This document shows, in pieces, positions 24,240-37,142 of a stretch of DNA of 64,000 nucleotides; within the stretch, counting starts at the first letter, position 1; every line of letters starts with the position of its first letter. A model generated the notes under the pieces. That model was not told where the DNA came from. It did no database searches and saw only the letters and a list, made by a program, of their open reading frames with translations. The stretch spans positions 74,661,627 through 74,725,626 of the forward strand of contig JALGPY010000006.1 in assembly GCA_023055425.1 (NCBI GenBank), given 5' to 3'. The position numbers and the translations under genes were made by a program. This stretch comes from Linanthus parryae. Lineage: Eukaryota; Streptophyta; Magnoliopsida; Ericales; Polemoniaceae.

Positions 24240-26058
24240 AAGCTATACATATGCTTTCTCAGAGCTTCATGTGAAGGCCTTGATCTTTTGAACTTCAACT
24301 TGTTCCAATTTCCCCAAAATTGACCAGATTGTTACACAAAAGAGCTATCTTTATGGTTTTTTGAGGCCTTGAAGCTAGAGTTGCAGCAGTGTTGGAATTT
24401 CCCGCTTCTGATTTGGAAGAAATTGCTTCTCATGACAACCCTCCATAGTTTAATCGTGTGCGTACATTCCAAGAATAAATGAGTAACATTTTCTTTTTTT
24501 CTTGACACAGAGCATATTTTCCTTAAATTTGTATGCCTCTTTTCAGCAGATCATTCGTTGTTCGCAGATAGTTATGAATTGCTCTCCATACCATGAATAA
24601 CACTTTCTAGGGGATCTTGACTTCCCATAGGTCCGAGAAGATGTTGTACGCTGATCTGGCCTGAAGTCTGTCATGTCTCTACCTCAATGTAGCTTGTGGG
24701 GTTGTGTTCAATCTCATACCATGTCTTGATCGAGTAGATCCACATGTCAGTGAAGTGACAACATAACCAATATGTGATTAGATTAGCTGGTAAGTTCTAC
24801 TTCACTACGTGTTCTGCATCCACTAGAAAGAGAACGACATTTGTTTTGTCTTTGTTCCAGTCTCTATTTTCTGCATCTATAAGATATGCGACTTTCATGC
24901 CTTGGATATTATCCGCTTTTATTGGTTTGAATTGTGTGGTTTGGAGATCCGGGGGTCCCAAAATATTCTAGTATCCCTTCCATTACCCACCACCCATCTC
25001 AAACCTTTTTGTATCACATTCCTTCCTTCGATCAAACTTCTCTGTACGTATGAAAAATTATTCTCTAGGTATGCCTTTAGGAAATCATCACTTTTAAATA
25101 TTTTGCTACAGAAATCTTGTTGACCAAAGAGTTTTGCTAAGATACTAGTCCCCATCCCCGTTTCGCAAGAAGCGCGTCATTTAAGCAGTTGAAGTTCTAC
25201 AAATTTAGAGTTCCTTGCCTATTGAATTTTTGACCATGCTAGCCAACACATCCCGCACTCGGTGTATGTATTACCCCACAGACAGTTTCAAAGTAGCGCT
25301 TATATTTTTCTGCAGACTCTTTGAGAAATTCAGAAGCAAGGCATCACATAATTAGGCAGTGGTTGTTCTATTTCTTTGACAAGAATCCCCCCCCCCACCC
25401 TCTGTCCACTGATAGCATATTCACCTTCCATGCTTTTAGTTGTCTCTTAATTTGCTAATTATGTTGTCAAAAGTAACTGGCTTGTTTGTCCCCATGTTTG
25501 TTGGCAGTTCAAGGTATTTCGCGTGGTCCCCAATGTCAAACACTCCACAATACTCCACATAAATCTTTCACTTTCACTCTGTCAACCTCCGCATTATTTA
25601 GGGAAAACACAATGGTCGATTTTACCATCTTCATTACCTGTCTGGAGGTCACTTCATAGACAGCTAGTGAAACATATGCGGAAAAAAGGTGAGACACGAC
25701 TGGTCCGCCTCTATAGGCTACTATTCCCTCAAACAGAGAACTAGAGACTGTTGATTAATGGAGCCAGATTGCACCTCACTTCAAACATGAACAAGTGAGG
25801 GGATAAGCGACACTTATTGAAGCCCCCCACTCGAACTGACATTCCCCGTCACACTACCTTCATGAACAAACTGGTACATGACCATGCTAATATAACTTGT
25901 AACAAGTCGAATTCATTTAGGGCTAAAGCCCTTAGTGAACATGGCATCCCTTATAAACTTCCAATCTACTCTGTAATATGTCTTGCACATGTTCGCCTTC
26001 AGCGCAAGGAATCCACTTTTGCCTTTCTTACTTGTCTTTAAGGAGTGCTTAGTTCCAA
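24240..26058 (-). pseudogene. LINE retrotransposon, 3' part (RT and zf-RVT relic)
   Basis: On the minus strand the decayed translation contains the RT block KKGKSGFLALKANMCKTYYR followed by VDWKFI (about 25940-26040, compare the usual KLDMSKAYDRVEW). Further on are GRNVIQKGLRWVVGNGRDTR (24970-25060), typical of the region before the terminal zinc-binding domain, and a zf-RVT-like block with ENVTHLFLECTH near 24460. Frameshifts and stops are numerous. It continues beyond the LTR insertion at 33564. Confidence 0.8.
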
Positions 26059-26063
26059 GGCGG

Positions 26064-27713
26064 TGATAGCACCATTTAGGAGCTATCTATTACTTTCATT
26101 TTACCACATTATCATGAGGGATTTGAGCCTAAAGTTAGAGAATAAAGGTCGTTTTATCACTTGTTGCTTTCCATGTGCTATATTGTTAGTCTGGGCATTT
26201 TATATGCATATTTCATTGTTATTTGTCAAATATAATCGCTTGGTATGTTTTTTCATGTTTTCTTGGCAGGACCGGATGCTAATCGATTGATAGGAGGCAT
26301 GGAACAAACTTTGGAAACAACGGGAGCTAAATTGGAGTCAAGAGAAGCCGAATTGGTGGAGCTTGGATGACCAGTCTGCACTATTTTGATCCTAGATGGA
26401 GTTATACAAATAATTTTGGAGTGAGACCGGTTCCAAATGAAATTAGACTCCGAGAGCTTTCCAACGATAGGTCACGGAGCTAAATCCGAGTTCGGACGAA
26501 AAAGATATGGCTTATTGAAGTCAAGAGCATATTTCAGGGGGCTATTGTGCAATTACTGACGACTTCTGCAGGTTATGAAGGAAGGAAGACCTAGGGACAG
26601 AAATCATCACCATTAACGCCTATTGAGAGCCACGATCAAGGAGGAGAGCAAGGAGACTCCATTGGGAGCAACCTCAAGCAAGGGGAAGAGCCCGGATCGC
26701 GCCAATCTTCAAGATTTCTAGCGTTTGATCTCTTCTTCCCTCTTTTAATCACTTGTATGGACAAACTTTGTTGTGTTGCTACGATTGCTGGTAGTAGCTA
26801 GACGTTTTTCTAGGCTTCTCTAGAGAGCCTAGGGTTTATGTAGACAATATGTTTTCCGGATTTTAGACTTGTCTCATGCTTTTGGATTTTCATCTATTGG
26901 ATGAAGTTTGATTTCATGAAGTTGTTAATGAGTGTAGTCTATTGACACGACTATGTTAGGAATTGATATTCATGAACTTAGGTTTTATTAATAGATTGTA
27001 ATCTTGCTTAAAGTTGATATTTGTTTTCGCTAATTTTTCATATACTATGGTTAATCCTTAGCAAGAATGGAGTAATTAACCGGACTTGTTAATTAGCTAG
27101 CGAGTGCGTGAGAGCGACTTAGACCTAGTTGTGATGAGATATGAACAACAATCCTTAATCACGGAGACTGAGAAGAGAAGTGTGTAGGATTGGCCTTAGT
27201 GGGTAGATTCGGTAGGAGATGGTGAGGTGTTCGTGTGGTGGTGGTCTGAGAGGACGTCATTCCGTATATTGTCGTTAGCCTACTAGAACGACCGGTAGAT
27301 GTAGGTGGACCGACAGGACACCAAGTAAACTGTGACGTAGAACGACATGAGACCGGGAGGAGATTGTCAGTACTATTACCCGGCTTAACTAGAATAGGAT
27401 TAACGTGTTACATAGCTAATCCAGTAATCGTCTACAGCCCTAGGTGATCTAGAGATTTCCTACTTTCTCCATATTTGTTTTATAAAAATAAAAACTCAAA
27501 AATATTAGTTTAGTTGTTATTTTTATTTCAGTCACCTATTTGAGGGTGACAAATGTTTAAATCACAAATTCTTCCTCCTTGTACTGTATTCTATGCTAAT
27601 AACTAATTAAATAATCTCAAGCTTGTCTTCGTGGGATCGATAACTCGGGGTTGAAATACCACCCTTATATTACTTGACCGTGCACTTGCGCATACACGTA
27701 AGAAAGCGTGTCA
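26064..27713 (+). repeat. 5' LTR of the 26-33 kb element
   Basis: 1650 bp beginning TGATAGCACC and ending AAAGCGTGTCA. It matches 31910-33558 over its whole length. Confidence 0.92.
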
Positions 27714-27719
27714 AGTTTT

Positions 27720-27737
27720 TGGCGCCGTTGCCGGGGA
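27720..27737 (+). other. Primer-binding site, tRNA-Asp type
   Basis: TGGCGCCGTTGCCGGGGA, 6 nt after the 5' LTR. This is the primer site common in Athila and related plant Gypsy elements. Confidence 0.85.
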
Positions 27738-27874
27738 CATCGATAGATTATTTAGTTAGGAGTTATTTTAGAGTATTTATTTTATTTTAGTTTTGTTTAA
27801 TTTTTTTCTATCTCTGTGCTTCACGAGTTTCTTGTGAGTTTGTTTTTGCAGGAACACAGGAAGCAGGAGACATA

Positions 27875-28427
27875 ATGAGCATGTCGAGTGAGGAAGATTA
27901 TGAGTTGATCTCTGATTACACCTACTATTGTGCTAGATGCAGAATTTGGCACATGGATGACTGCTCAATAATTTGGTGCTATAAATGCAAGAAGGATCAC
28001 AAGTATGAAGACGTGTGCATTTTTGAAACACACCAACTTCATCAGCACCAAGAAGACTCGTCAGCGGATATGGCAGAACGGCGCAGTATTATGGAGGATA
28101 TCCAAGTGTGCGTCTGTTGCTACACAATTTTCACAAGAGGATTCAGCCACAGGTATGGAATACGTGAAGGAGATGATGAAGAGGTTAGCGAAACGGGTAG
28201 AGAAACTGTCAGCGGCAGGGGAATCAGGTATCCAAGTGCCACAAGAGGATCCCTTGCCACGTGACGTTGAGCCTAAATTTGAGCCTCCATCATCATCACC
28301 ACCAGAGGACGATTTGGATGACCCCGGCATTGGGAGCTTGTGGGGTGCTAACCATGAAGCTGATGAAACAATTGTGATTTTTTCTATTGAGGATTTGGAA
28401 ATCAGCAAGTGTGGGGGGTGTGAGTGA
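27875..28427 (+). pseudogene. Cys-rich reading frame in the gag position, unknown function
   Basis: Starts 138 nt after the primer site. The first part (MSMSSEEDYELISDYTYYC) contains two CxxC-type clusters, YCARCRIWHMDDC and WCYKCKKDHKYEDVC, like a zinc ribbon. A later part, reached by a frame change near 28140, is charged and acidic (MEYVKEMMKRLAKRVEKLSA, then a Pro/Ser/Asp-rich run) and ends at 28427. No Gag, RT or protease signature is present. Either a decayed accessory gene of the family or a captured host fragment. I do not recognise it. Confidence 0.5.
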
Positions 28428-29239
28428 ACTGCATGTGTTGATTGACGAGCATAAAGCACCAAAGAGGTACTACTGGGGCGAATTTATGGCCAGAGATTTA
28501 TTTGAGCTCAATAGTACTTCGTGGAAGTTGATAAAGATGAAAAAATGCAAGATGAAAAGAGTCAACTTCTACACTTCTCCACCATCTGCACAACACAGGG
28601 GTGCACGTGAAATTCTGGAAAAGAGATGGTAGAAGAACAAGAAGTGGAGAGTTAAGCATCCTTCACTATCCTAGACGGTTGAGGTAACCGGGTCGGGTCG
28701 TCGACCTTAAATTACAAGCGCTTCTTGAGAGGCAACCCAACGTAGAGTAGAGTTTGATATTTTGTTTCGCTTTTGTTTTTGAGTTCTCCATATTTGATTG
28801 TGAGGGGTTAGAGAAAGTTGTTTTAATATTTTCTATGAGTGTGCATGACACAGGTACCGAATAACTCTCTGGATTCCCATTCTTGATGCATGTGCACGAT
28901 TTCGCACGCAAAACGAGGAAAAACTAGCTAATCGGGAGCATTGACCTTGATAAAGAAGCTACTCCAGGTCGAGGAGTATCCAATTAGTCATGAGGAGCAC
29001 GGTAGCGAGTTGGAGTATCGGGGTTGCACGCATCGGAATCCGGAGTGAAAATAGAATTCAAGAGCTTTGTAGGCGAGATTTTTTGCACAAGAGAGGTAAA
29101 TTGAGAAGAAATTGAAAAATTTGGGAATTTTATAGTCAAAAATGGATTCCTCTTCGAATATGGAGTCCATCGGTGAAAGAATCGTGCGAATCAGAGATCA
29201 GACGAAGAAACTAGAGTAAAAACGTGGTCCACTCCAGTG

Positions 29240-29360
29240 ATTTCGGCCCGAAATAAAACAAGGGTTCTGCTTGGTTTTTGCCCCGTGATTTCGTCACCAA
29301 TTTCGGGCCGAAATGGGGGCCGAAATCCATTCATTTCGGGCCGAAATGGGGGCCGAAATC
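29240..29360 (+). repeat. Cluster of ATTTCGGGCCGAAAT palindromes
   Basis: ATTTCGGCCCGAAAT and ATTTCGGGCCGAAAT occur three times, with half-copies GGGGGCCGAAAT between, inside the Athila-like element. A larger cluster of the same word is at 49410-49600 in the related element. Confidence 0.85.
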
Positions 29361-30145
29361 AGCCGGACAACTCACTTTTTGGGGGTATTTTTGATAATTT
29401 TTAGGGGTTATTTTGACATTTTGGAGGATTTTTAAAGCCAAGAACCAACAAACAAGTCCCCTAACACCCCAATTTGGATCAAACACTCCTTGTCTTCATC
29501 TTCTTCCTATCCAAACCCTCAAGAACACCAACATAGCCCAAACCCAAAACGCATCCAAATCGCGAAGTTTTTTAGATAGTGAGCGGATTAGCTCTTGAGA
29601 TTTTGAGATAGTGAGCGGATTGAGTGTGGGGGAAATCAAAGAGGAAGAGCTCCGAGAACTTAAATCTTCCAATTCGTTGCTTTGGAGGGGGATTCGGCCA
29701 AATCTCAAAGAGGAACTTAAGACGGAAACACCGAGGAGCAAATCAAGGGTATGCTTGCTTCAACTTGCTCGAGTTTTCTGAAAATTTGGTCGACCGATTC
29801 GGTCCTTTCTTGACCAATTTTCGCGAAACCAATCCCGTAAGAATGGTACTACGGGATCATAGGTACCATATTCTCTCTCGCTTTAAATAACCGCTCTAGA
29901 CGATATGATTCATTTTACGCAAAGTGCCATGCAACACTTGTTTCTTTTTAAATCCTTACACTTTGAGATCATGTCATTGAAGGGACACTCTAAATTCATT
30001 GAGGACAATGATTATCACAAGTGTGGGGGGGTTTACGCATATCTTTGCTTGCCTAAACTTGCATAACCATGTTACATATATATTAGTGAGTCAGTTTGCA
30101 CGTAGGTGTCGGAGTTAGGATAGCATGTGCAAGTTCAATTTTTGC

Positions 30146-30147
<2 letters not shown>

Positions 30148-30218
<71 letters not shown>
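30148..30218 (+). repeat. GT/AT microsatellite
   Basis: About 15 GT dinucleotides directly followed by about 20 AT dinucleotides. Confidence 0.95.
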
Positions 30219-30222
<4 letters not shown>

Positions 30223-31909
30223 CACTTTTAATTATTGAGTCCACCTACCCAAACGTTGTTAGTTAATCAAGTTGGCCCAAGCATATAGAGTTAGGAAAAT
30301 AAAATGAAAAAAAAAAATTGCAAAAATCCTAAAAAATGAAAAATTGAATTTTTTTGAGTAAGGGCAATTGAAGAGAGTAAGCATGGAGAGGGCTCAATGA
30401 TAGTATTCCCTACGTAATATGAAAATCTGAGGTGAGGTAGACGCGAGAATCTGGAGTAGGAAGGCTATAGGGCTAATGCACTCGAGAATTGTGAGTAGCT
30501 GTCTCTCAAACTAGTTATCCTACTAGCGCTACACCACCGTCACTTAGGTAATCGTCAACCCTCCTCGTAGTGGCAACGGAACAGCTGTGCGAGTGATTTT
30601 TATGGGGACCTCACGTCCCGTCTCCATTGCCTAGGTCCACTAGTTACCCCAATTTGATCCATTTACCCCTTTTATTCACAGCCTCTAGCCTAGGAAGTCG
30701 TTCCTTGTGACTTTCATCACTAGTTAGAATGTTCCCTTCCTATGCGTCATGATAGAGGGAGTTTAGTTAGGGAGGTTCGTTGAGGGTGAGCTGATATTAT
30801 ACATCTTGAGTGGATACTCTTACATGTCATCTACTGAGGGGATGTGAGGGTGAGTTAGAGACTTCAGCACACTTCGGTGTGGCGGTGATTCGTGTCCTTA
30901 CACCACGACCACAGGTGGAGTGCCGTAGTGCGTGATACTTTTTCCGCACGTCATGGAGTGGGGGTTGATTGATCTTATAGGAGCATGTGCTTCGATTTGT
31001 ATGATTATTCTCTATATCTTAGGTGATGAGGAGGATAGGTTGGAAAAAGCACATATATACATTGAGTACCGGGTTTTTGTGATATGCTTTACATTAAGTG
31101 TGGGGGTGTCGACATTTATCGTGATTACACATTTGATTTGACATATTCCACCCCTACGTTATTTGCTTTGACGGATTCTTCTCCTCGGATATTTGCTACT
31201 ACTGTGAGCTCCATGTGATATATTGTGTTGTGAAAGAGAGAAAAAATATACAAAAACACAAGTTGAGAGTGAAATGGAATAGTGAGCCGGAAATTAAACT
31301 TCATGAAGACCGAGGAGATTAGCTATGAGTTTTGATTACTTCTTCACATTTGTGGCCGCGAGAACGGCGTCGCACCAGGATTGAGGTCCGGAATAGTAGA
31401 TTCGGTGGGGTTCCTTGGATTTTGGTGAGGGAGTGTGAGAATGGGTTTTGCGAGTTATATCATGACGTCTAGGACTGCGCTTCTAAATACCATATCCTAC
31501 CCGTCCTAAGCTGTCAATAATTGAAACATGTGGATAAATAGCTCGGATGGTAGGTGCTAGGGATACGTTTGATGAGTGTGCAAGAGCAACTTATTGAGTG
31601 TCGTGCCCGTTCTGTCTAACAAAACTGGCCGCAAGTTCTACCGATCACCGAAGTTATAGAATCTTCTAGGGGGTGTGAGAGCCTTATGACATGCCGGTTT
31701 GCTTTTCGAGATTGCCCAATCTCTAACTAAAAGGTAAAAATATGCTCTTTAATTTCCTGCATTGTGTATAATCGAGTTGCATTTTTCATAGTCATGTAGA
31801 TTGCATGGTCCAGTGTTTGAGTCGCTGTGTCTAAGGCAAAGTAAAGATGTATGTGAATCTCGAAAGCAAGTGTTTCTCGGGACGAGCATGAAGGTAGTGT
31901 GGGGGAATT

Positions 31910-33558
31910 TGATAGCACCTTTTAGTATCTATCGATTAATTTCATTTTACCACATTATCATGAGAGATTTGAGCCCAAAGTTAGAGAATAAAGGTCGTTT
32001 TATCACTTGTTGCTTTCCATGTGCTATATTGTTAGTCCGGGCATTTTCTATGCATATTTCATTGTTATTTGTCAAATATAACCGCTTGGTATGTTTGTTC
32101 ATGTTGTCTTGGAAGGAACGGATGCTAATCGATTGATAGGAGGCATGGAATGAACTTCGGAAACAACGGGAGCTCAATTGGAGTCACGAGAAGCCGAATT
32201 GGTGGAGCTTGGATGACCAGTCTGCACTATTTTGATCCTATCTGGAGTTATACAAATAATTTTGGAGTGATTCTGGTTCCAAATGTAATTAGACTCCGAG
32301 ATATTTCCAACGATAGGTCACGGAGCTAAATCCGAGTTCGGACGAAAAAGATATGGCCTATTGAAGTCAGGAGCATATTTCGGGGGGGCTATTGTGCAAT
32401 TACTGAAGACTTCTGCGGGTTATGAAGGAAGGACGACCTAGGGACGGAAATCATCACCATTCACGCCTATTGAGAGTCACGATCAAGGAGGAGAGCAAGG
32501 AGCCTCCATTGGGAGCAACCTCAAGCAAGGGGAAGAGCCCGAATCGCGCCAATCTTCACGATTTCTAGCGTTTGATCTCTTCTTCCCTCTTTTAATCACT
32601 TGTTTGGAGAAACTTTTTTGTGCTGCTACGATTGTTAGTAGTAGCTAGACGCTTTGCTAGGCTTCTCTAGAGAGCCTAGGGTTTATGTAGACAATATGTT
32701 TTCCGGATTTTAGACTTTTCTCATGCTTTTGGATTTTGATCTATTGGATGAAGTTTGACTTCATGAAGTTGTTAATGAGTGTAGTCTATTGACACGACTA
32801 TTTTAGGAATTGATATTCATGAACTTAGGGTTTATTCATAGATTGTAATCTTGCTTAAAGTTGATATTTGTTTTAGCTAATTGTTCATATACTATGCTTA
32901 ATCCTTAGCAAGAATGGAGTAATTAACCGGAGTTGTTAATTAGCTAGCGAGTGCGTGAGAGCGAGTTAGACCTAGTTGTGATGAGATATGAACAACAATC
33001 CTTAATCACGGAGACTGAGAAGAGAAGTGTGTAGGATTGGCCTTAGTGGGTAGATTCGGTAGGAGATGGTGAGGTGTTCGTGTGTTGGTGTTCTGAGAGG
33101 ACATCATTCCATACATAGTCGTTAGCCTACTAAAACGGATCGGTAGATGTAGGTGGACCGACAGGACACCAAGTAAAACGTGATGTAGAACGACATGAGA
33201 CCGAGAGGAGATTGTCAGTACTATTACCCGACTTAACTAGAATAGGATTAACGTGTTACATAGCTAATCCGGAAATCGTCTACATCCCTAGGTGATCTAG
33301 AGATTGCCTAGTTTCTCCATATTTGTTTTATAAAAATAAAAACCCAAAAATATTAGTTTAGTTGTTATTTTATTTCAGTATATGTTTGAGGGTGACAAAT
33401 GTTTAAATCACAGTTTCTTCCTCCTTGTACTGTATTCTATGCTGATAACTAATTAAATAATCTCAAGATTGTCCTCGTGGGATCGATAACTCGGGGTTGA
33501 AATACCACCCTATATTACTTGACCGTGCACTTGCGCATACACGTAAGAAAGCGTGTCA
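31910..33558 (+). repeat. 3' LTR of the 26-33 kb element
   Basis: 1649 bp, same ends as the 5' copy. A purine-rich stretch (GTAGTGTGGGGGAATT) stands immediately before it and is the probable polypurine tract. Confidence 0.92.
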
Positions 33559-33563
33559 GGCGG

Positions 33564-34905
33564 CGAGAAAATTGACAGTGATGAGCTTTCCCGAGGTCTC
33601 GTTTTCTAAAATAATTCTCTTTAACACCCATTTTAGTTTGTTGGCCAATATTTTAGCTACCACATTGTATATGACAAACACAAAGTTATAGGCCGATAAC
33701 CCACTACTTTTGTAGATTATATAACCTTTGGAATGAGAGCGAGTAAAGTGACATTATAAGGATGCACATCATTATCATTAATAATAGCTAGATACGTTTC
33801 GGTACCTCATTTTTAAATGTGTTCCACAATGTCTGGAAAAAACTAGTTGTAAAGTCGTCAACTCCCGGAACTTTATCGTGAGTCATTACAAAGAGTGCGC
33901 CTGTAATTTTCTTCTCGGTGTACGAAGCCTCCAAATTTTCCATGTCTTCGTCTTCTATCAAACACATGGTATCACCTAAGGTTTAATGTCGTCCATTAGA
34001 GGGTCTTCGGACCTGAAGATCTCTCCAAAATATATTTGAAGTTCTGTCGCTATATCAACTTTCTCTTCCATCCACTCGTCTTTTTAACTCTTCGTATGGT
34101 GGCCTTTGTGTGGAAGAACTTTGTGTTGCGATCTCCAGAATTTAGCCACTACACTCGCGATCGTTGCCTCCATAATTCCTCCTCACGCAATATGAGAGAA
34201 TTTTACTGACATACAAGCTCTTCAACTTCTTTGACAACCACTACACTCTGAAATTATCTTCCCAAATGTTGCATCCTCTCTTTGATCAGTCTTAGCTCAT
34301 TTTACACATTGTAGAATGTCTGGAAGTTCCATGTAGGGAGTTTGTTTTGTAACCTGCTCCCATGGTCTATGTGTCTTTCACCGGCTTCTCGAAAGTCATC
34401 ATGGAGGTCCAAGAATTCTCAAATTAAGGTTTTGATTCCATCACCCACCTTCGTTCCCCATATTATCCAGATGGGAAATGTTCGAATTTGGACACAGTAT
34501 GTCTGAAACACGGGGTGCCGGATATTTTTTCATCGATGCTATGGTTTCCACGACTTGATGAAGTCGTGCTATTATGCAATCCATATATGTTTGTTTATTT
34601 CTCCACGTAAATTGATTCTCGTGAAATCGAGATCTAGGGGCCCGTTATCATTGAGAACGTGGTTCAAATCTTACACTTGGTCTGCTTTAGTTCTATTTCC
34701 CATTGTGTCTCCTCCACTTTTGTAACTGCGTTGGAGTCACCTCGAACACACAAAAATTTACTATATTTCAGATCAATTGTGTGAAGAAGTTCCCATGGCA
34801 TCCACATATTTTCCATCTGTGGGTTGCCATAAGAATATGCGAGGTTCCAGTAAATATGCTCGTGATCATCGAAAAGTGTTCCATCAATGTGATCGTGGAA
34901 TAGGA
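33564..34905 (-). pseudogene. LINE retrotransposon, 5' part (endonuclease and RT start)
   Basis: Minus-strand relics: an AP-endonuclease-like stretch with WNLAYSYGNPQMENMW and KYSKFLCVRGDSNAV (34740-34850), and an RT N-terminal block with ANILANKLKWVLKRIISENE-like sequence at 33580-33700. The second runs straight into the LTR insertion and continues at 26058, where the next expected RT block is found. This confirms one LINE split by the insertion. Multiple stops and shifts. Confidence 0.75.
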
Positions 34906-35363
34906 GTTAATCATTACTTCGAAAGACCCTTTCCACACAAAAAGAGAGCCCCCCCCCCCCCCACCCCGCCCGCTTCTTCCTTTCGCTTATATATTTCTTT
35001 CATTTTGGTACCCCAATTTATTATGAATTTTCTCAATTTCATTTTGGAATTCCAATTTATAGTGGTAAAAATCAAATTGGGGAGAAATAGATGGAATGGA
35101 TGTAGTACTCTAAAGGATACATTTATTCTTAAAACTATTGTCAATTACGAATCCCACCGATAGGCTAACGTCACTCAATCAGAGAATGGAAGTGTCTTAA
35201 CTTTTTGCAAACTACAAGGGTGAAACTGTAATTCTTTTTTTCTAAAACATGCATTAAACATATGTATATACTGAAACACCTCCTACGTTTACGGTGCAAT
35301 TTGGTTTTGTTGGTTATTTGTTGATCATTGGATTCAATATTCAACTAAAGTTGAAATTACTGA
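34906..35363. other. Spacer, no gene recognised
   Basis: Contains a C run (34950-34963) and AT-rich DNA. Confidence 0.4.
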
Positions 35364-35368
35364 GGAAT

Positions 35369-35801
35369 TGTTGGGAATCAAGGTGCCTTGAATGTACTTG
35401 GGCTTGGCGAGGAGTTGGCAACGAAGCGGGGCAAGAAATGGGCCAAACAGAGGAGCACGAGACGAAGAAAGAAATCTGGAGTAGCAGGCTATTCGTGCGA
35501 ACACAAGATGTGTTCGTACAGACACTGTTTGTGCGAACAGCTCCTAGAGGCGGCCATTTAGTTGTTTCCTTGTTCGTTTAGCTAGGTTTTGGTATTTCTT
35601 TGGGCACAAGTTGTATAGTATGCATATAAAGGCTATAGGTCGTGCTCTACATTGTGTGGATTGTATTTGTGGGTTTCTCTCAATAAAATCGGAGTTTTTC
35701 AGGTTGTGGAGGTAGTTGCCTCATCGCTAGTGAACCACCTTATATCGTGTGGGCTCTTTCATTGATTTCATCATTCTCTAAGCTCTGCCTATATCATAAC
35801 A
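35369..35801 (+). repeat. 5' LTR of short LTR element copy 1
   Basis: 433 bp; carries TTCGTGCGAACA-type words near 35488 and 35535, a TATA-like CATATAAAGG and CAATAAAA downstream. Confidence 0.9.
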
Positions 35802-36709
35802 AACTGGTATCAGAGCTTAGATTGCAATGTTCCAAGATAAATGTGGAGCTATAGGGCTAGGGTTTCACAATCCGTGAAACTTATAGCTACGGTTTTGCGA
35901 TCAAGGTGGAGCACGCATTCGGGGGTTACAGATCTGGACAAGGAGCTGCAGAGAAGATGACCCGGGGGGTGACCAAGATTGACGAGTTCATGGGGAGAAA
36001 CATATTCAGCTCAGGGCAGATCAAGGTACGTATTTTTTTGAAGCATCAAGGCATGTGGTTGCCATTGGGAAAGATAAAGAGGGGGCTTCTACAACCACCA
36101 CCGCTGAGTTTGAGTCTCGGTAAGAGGGGACAAAGCATAGGGCTGCGTATGGGGGGTTCAGATAGTCAGGGTTACGGCGCCATGACGGTGACCAAGGGAA
36201 GTTACGGCGACGTCTGTTCAAACGGTAGAAAAGAGACACCGGTGGACGAAGGATGAACTCAGAATCTACAAGTTTGGCTGCAGGTGGAGGGTACTTCGGA
36301 GGATGGTCTAGTGCTCTAGCTCCCGTTGGGGGGGGGGGGGCAAAGGGGGAATCCATGGACGAGGAGGGGGATGGTAAAATAGGGGAGTCTCTGACGAGAG
36401 ACATGGAACGTGAAGGGGACAAGTACTGGGGGGATTGTTGTAGGGACTCGGTGGGAGTCGTAACAACAAACGAATTTGTTATAGGAACTTGGTGGGAGGT
36501 GGAACAACAAACAAGAGTTTCAATTGCAGGAACCCGGCCGTAGTCGATATGGTTCGATCGCGGGAACTAGACGGGAGTTGGAGCATCGTTGGGGGCACAC
36601 GTTGCAAGAACTTGGCGAAGCTGGAGCAGCTTCTGAATTTGGGGCTATTGGAGAGAAACGGCTAATTCAAGCGCAAGCGGATGAGAGGATTCAAGGCGAG
36701 GTGGAGATT

Positions 36710-37137
36710 TGTTGGGAATCAAGGTGCCTTGTATGTACTTGGGCTTGGCGAGGAGTTGGCGACGAAGCGGGGCAAGAAACAGACCAAACGGAGGAGCACG
36801 GGACGAAAAAAGCAAGCTGGAGTAGCAGGCTGTTCGTGCTAACACATCGAGTGTTTGTGCGAACAGTTCCTAGAGGCGGCTATTTAGTTGCTTCCTTGTT
36901 CGTTTAGCTCGATTTTGGTATTTCTTTGGACAGTAGCTGTATAGTAGGCCTATATAAAGGCTATAGGTCGTGCTCTACATTGTTGGGTTGTATTCGTGGG
37001 TTTTTCTGAATAAAACCGGGTTTTTCGGGTCGTGGAGGTGGCTAGCTCATCGCTAGTGAACCATGAATATCGTGTGTGCTCTTGTGTTATTGTTTTATTG
37101 ATTTCATCATTCTCTAAGCTCTGCCCGGATCATAACA
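36710..37137 (+). repeat. 3' LTR of short LTR element copy 1
   Basis: 428 bp, near-identical in layout to 35369-35801 with scattered substitutions. Confidence 0.9.
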
Positions 37138-37142
37138 GGAAT

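Larger units (their letters stand above)
26064..33558 (+). mobile_element. Non-autonomous LTR retrotransposon, Athila-like
   Basis: 7495 bp, flanked by the 5-bp duplication GGCGG (26059-26063 and 33559-33563). It has two LTRs of about 1650 bp that differ by scattered substitutions and indels, and a tRNA-Asp-type primer site. The 4.2-kb interior has no recognisable gag, protease, RT or integrase; it holds a small Cys-rich reading frame near the 5' end and long non-coding DNA. Interior and LTR stretches match the minus-oriented element at 45396-54299, for example the block with TAGGGCTAATGCACTCGAG. It is thus a defective relative of an Athila-like family that would rely on enzymes from elsewhere. 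Confidence 0.92.
35369..37137 (+). mobile_element. Short non-autonomous LTR element (TRIM/SMART-like), copy 1
   Basis: 1769 bp with the 5-bp duplication GGAAT (35364-35368 and 37138-37142). LTRs at 35369-35801 and 36710-37137 start TGTTGGGAATC and end ATCATAACA. The primer site TGGTATCAGAGCTTAG begins at 35805 (tRNA-Met). The 0.9-kb interior encodes no retroelement protein; reading frames there look accidental. It has imperfect repeats of GGAACTTGGTGGGAG(T/G)TGGA type. Mobilisation would need an autonomous Copia helper. Confidence 0.9.

Noticed and set aside
36253..36543. Gly-rich open frame on plus in short LTR element copy 1
   Set aside because: Low-complexity G-rich DNA, not shared with copy 2; no retroelement motif.
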